A DNA stretch of 8,099 nucleotides from Verrucomicrobiales bacterium (GTDB lineage: Bacteria > Verrucomicrobiota > Verrucomicrobiia > Limisphaerales > UBA9464), in NCBI GenBank assembly GCA_003445095.1, contig DLVS01000308.1:1-8099 (forward strand), in the 5' to 3' direction. Positions 5,964 through 8,099 of this stretch are shown here, piece after piece. Position numbers and translations under genes: made by a program. A model generated the notes under the pieces. That model was not told the origin of the DNA. It worked only from the letters and a program-made list of their open reading frames with translations, and made no database searches. Numbering within the stretch: the first letter of the stretch is position 1; every line of letters begins with the position of its first letter.

Positions 5964-7281
5964 CCACGGTCTGCCCGACTAACTGGCGGAACTTCCAACC
6001 CGTGTTGTCGTTGCCGCCTTGGGTCTGCTTCATCAACACCCCGATGAGTTTCTCCTTTGGATCAGCGAAGTACTGCGTGTTGAAGTAGCCACCCCAATCG
6101 AACGTGCCGACACTGCCTTCGCCACCCTTGGCTGCGCCCTTCTCGGTCACCACGCCGAAAGCGAGCCCGTAATACTTATCATTGCCGCCCCAAAGTTCCC
6201 GGGCCACCTGCTCGGCCAGGATCGTCTCCACCGTGGTGCGGCTGAGGATGCGCACTCCGCCGAGTTCGCCGCCGTTGAGATACATCTGGAGAAACGTGGC
6301 GTAGTCCTTGGCCGTACTGCACAAGCCGGCGCCTCCGGAGAAGAATGACTTGGCGCCTTTGATCGGATACTCCGGATCGTAGAAGGTCACCGGATAGCGC
6401 ACCCACTTACCGCCCTCAGGTTTCTGCACCGCGACGAGGCGATCGGCTTTGGCTGCCGGTAGATAAAAACCGCTGTCCTTCATGCCAAGCGGACCGAACA
6501 AACGCTTTTGCAAGAACACGTCGAAGGGCATTCCCGAGACGACTTCGATGAGGTAACCCAGCACATCAAGCCCTTCGCCGTAGGTGTATTTTTCGCCGGG
6601 CTGATGATGCAGCGGGAGCTTCGCCAACCGTTTAACGCTTTCACCGATGGTCACTGGCTCAGTCGTGAACAGGTCCATTACCCCCGCGTCGGCGTAGAGT
6701 TTTTTGAAGCGGGCGTCGCCATCGATTACCCCGTAGCCTAGGCCTGAAGTGTGGGTGAGCAGATCGCGGATGGTGATCTCGCGCTTGGCGGGCTCTCCCG
6801 TCCAGGTGCCATCGGCTTCGTTGTATGTTTTGAGCACTTGCGGATTCTTAAACTCCGGAATCCAGTTAGATATCGGGTCATCGAGGCGGAAGCGGCCTTC
6901 TTCCCAAAGCATCATCACCGCGGTGGCCGTGATCGCTTTCGATTGCGACGCGATGCGGAAGATGTCGTCGCGCTTGAGTGAGCGGTTGGCCTGGTTGTCG
7001 GCCATGCCGAAGGCTTTGTAGTAAACGATCTTTCCGTTACGAGCCACGAGGGCTACCACGCCGGGAATCCGACCTTCACGAACGGCGTCCTCACACACCG
7101 CGTCAATGCGGGCGAGTCGGTCTGCTGAGACGCCGGCGCTTGACGGGGCGGCTTCTTCCAGAGGTGGGGATTGTTTGACGGACTTGGTCTGCGCCAGGGC
7201 TGGGGCAGCAAGCAGGGCGAAGCTCATCGTTAGCGACGCGCCTAACCAGGCTGCCGGGGACAGGATCGAGAATTGGTTCAT
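5956..7281 (-). CDS. Secreted beta-lactamase-family serine hydrolase (family VIII esterase-like)
   Basis: A 441-residue protein with a strong signal peptide (hydrophobic stretch 10-30, cleavage after ALA at 30), so exported. The beta-lactamase/transpeptidase-like fold is shown by S112-Q-S-K115 (SxxK; S112 is the nucleophile, K115 the base), Y234 in YTYGEGLDVLGYLIE (the YxN-equivalent tyrosine) and W396-G-G398 in FDWGGYF, replacing the KTG of true class C enzymes. The YxN asparagine position and the WGG motif are those of family VIII carboxylesterases and similar hydrolases, so ester hydrolysis is likelier than antibiotic resistance. The conserved blocks LLTHTSGLGYG and FGPLGMKDSGF are also present. 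Substrate unknown. The ATG at 7281 is fixed by the signal peptide. It follows the lamin-tail-domain gene by 84 nt on the same strand. Confidence 0.9.
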   Translation of the reverse strand: MNQFSILSPAAWLGASLTMSFALLAAPALAQTKSVKQSPPLEEAAPSSAGVSADRLARIDAVCEDAVREGRIPGVVALVARNGKIVYYKAFGMADNQANRSLKRDDIFRIASQSKAITATAVMMLWEEGRFRLDDPISNWIPEFKNPQVLKTYNEADGTWTGEPAKREITIRDLLTHTSGLGYGVIDGDARFKKLYADAGVMDLFTTEPVTIGESVKRLAKLPLHHQPGEKYTYGEGLDVLGYLIEVVSGMPFDVFLQKRLFGPLGMKDSGFYLPAAKADRLVAVQKPEGGKWVRYPVTFYDPEYPIKGAKSFFSGGAGLCSTAKDYATFLQMYLNGGELGGVRILSRTTVETILAEQVARELWGGNDKYYGLAFGVVTEKGAAKGGEGSVGTFDWGGYFNTQYFADPKEKLIGVLMKQTQGGNDNTGWKFRQLVGQTVDD

Positions 7282-7365
7282 GGAAATTGTGGGAATGCTT
7301 CCGAAAAGGAAACGTCACGTCACGCTCAAGTCGGAACGATATCGATCGGCTCTGGTCGGCTTGGT

Positions 7366-8086
7366 TTAGCGAAGACGGAAGTGGAGTCGATAGAACCGGC
7401 TGGAGTCTTCCAATGAACCCGTCTGCCAGAGAAGGGTCTCGGTTCCACCCCCGAGGCGGGACTCGGGTTCCAGCCAATCGGGAACCGCCTCCCATGATTC
7501 CAGGTCCGCCGACGTTTCCCAGAAGGCCTCAGCTTGGTCGGCTTCGAGCGGATGGTTGAGTGTGAGCACCAGCCCGCCACCAAATCCCCAGGTGAGTTTT
7601 GGGGCCTGGTTGGGGCCGGAGTTGGAATCCTGATCGCTGGTGCCCAGGAAATACTCGGCCACAGCGCTCAATCCGTCTGCATCATCGTCGATGGCTGGAT
7701 CTCCGCGGAAAGGCACGCCTTCCTCCCAACCGGGAGTTCCGCCGGCCGTCACGCTCGGACGCCAATGATGAGGGTTGGCCGGGTCTATGACTTCCTGGGA
7801 CTGAACGAGGGTTAAGGAACGTCCAACCCCATCGGCCCAGGGGGTCCAGGGAGGAGTGTCATCATACCGGAATCGAGAGAGCGTTCGCCCTGACGGAGCC
7901 AGGAGATGAATCCGATCTCCTTCATTGGCGAGGGCCCCGGAGAACTCTCCGGCAACCGGTCGGCCGGTTCCATATCGAGCTTCGAAGGCGGTTCGGTTTC
8001 GGATCGCTACGGCCAACTTTCCGGGAGGCAGCACCCACCCGTTGGGAAAGACGAAGTCAATGCCTCCCGAAAGCCGGCCCCCTCCC
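7366..8086 (-). CDS. Lamin-tail-domain exported protein, C-terminal part (partial)
   Basis: The frame stops at TAA 7368-7366 and is open to the contig end, so the 5' part is missing; a GTG at 8034 is internal, because the residues before it (GGIDFVFPNGW) continue a lamin tail domain. Visible order: the second half of that domain (FPNGWVLPPGKLAVAIRNRTAF ... GALANEGDRIHLLAPSG ... ANPHHWRPSVTAGGTPGWEEG); then an acidic block DDDADGLSAVAEYFLGTSDQD, like the short calcium-loop linkers of Verrucomicrobia surface proteins; then a tail (WETSADLESWEAV ... SRFYRLHF) resembling the beta-sandwich tails of large secreted proteins of that phylum, which often also carry CotH or similar domains. The enzymatic part, if any, lies beyond the window. 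The final codons run into adapter sequence. Confidence 0.8.
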
Positions 8087-8099
8087 AGATCGGAAGAGC
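8087..8099. other. Illumina adapter remnant at contig end
   Basis: The last 13 bases are AGATCGGAAGAGC, identical to the shared 5' part of Illumina TruSeq adapters. A 13-base exact match placed precisely at the end of the record is best explained as untrimmed adapter, not genome. The first few of these bases could coincide with native sequence, so the true junction may be slightly right of 8087. Confidence 0.9.

Noticed and set aside
1..8099. CRISPR array, tRNA or rRNA
   Set aside because: No regularly spaced repeats, cloverleaf-like tRNA or rRNA-like conserved segment was seen on either strand.

Overview
The window looks like a chromosomal fragment from a free-living Verrucomicrobiota (or other PVC-group) bacterium, probably a metagenome or draft contig. 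Four things suggest this: the end of an FG-GAP/VCBS-type protein at the left edge, a secreted PQQ-propeller protein whose mature N-terminus begins with the ENWPQFRGPDG block common in Planctomycetes and Verrucomicrobia, a secreted PafA-like phosphatase, and a lamin-tail-domain protein ending in the SRFYRL-type tail frequent in Verrucomicrobia. The assignment is by protein style only; there is no rRNA or other phylogenetic marker. The last 13 bases (8087-8099) are exactly the common start of the Illumina adapter, so the right edge is a raw contig end.

Left to right: (1) 1-176, tail of an FG-GAP repeat protein, + strand. (2) 250-956, a type II toxin-antitoxin pair: a Phd/YefM-like antitoxin overlapping by ATGA a VapC-like PIN-domain RNase toxin. 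A perfect 9-bp inverted repeat covers the antitoxin start codon. (3) 1148-2413, - strand, a secreted PQQ-like beta-propeller protein, divergent across 310 bp from (4) 2724-4403, + strand, a secreted PafA-like alkaline phosphatase with the whole expected catalytic set. (5) 4608-5808, - strand, a lower-GC pair: a 79-residue zinc-ribbon protein and a 319-residue protein with a C-terminal PD-(D/E)XK nuclease signature, 1 nt apart. A 45-codon ORF (5826-5963) lies just upstream in the same direction and overlaps the end of the next gene. (6) 5956-7281, - strand, a secreted beta-lactamase-fold serine hydrolase. (7) 7366 to the contig end, - strand, the C-terminal part of a lamin-tail-domain exported protein.

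Most of the window is ordinary secreted hydrolase and scaffold genes. Two parts look accessory: the Phd/VapC module and the zinc-ribbon plus nuclease module. The second is the best candidate for an undescribed system. Its two proteins are tightly linked and compositionally distinct, and may be joined by the 45-aa ORF. A nucleic-acid-targeting (defence-type) role is inference from the nuclease motif, the zinc ribbon and the gene layout; nothing in the sequence proves it. No tRNA, rRNA, CRISPR array, transposase or insertion-sequence end was recognised.
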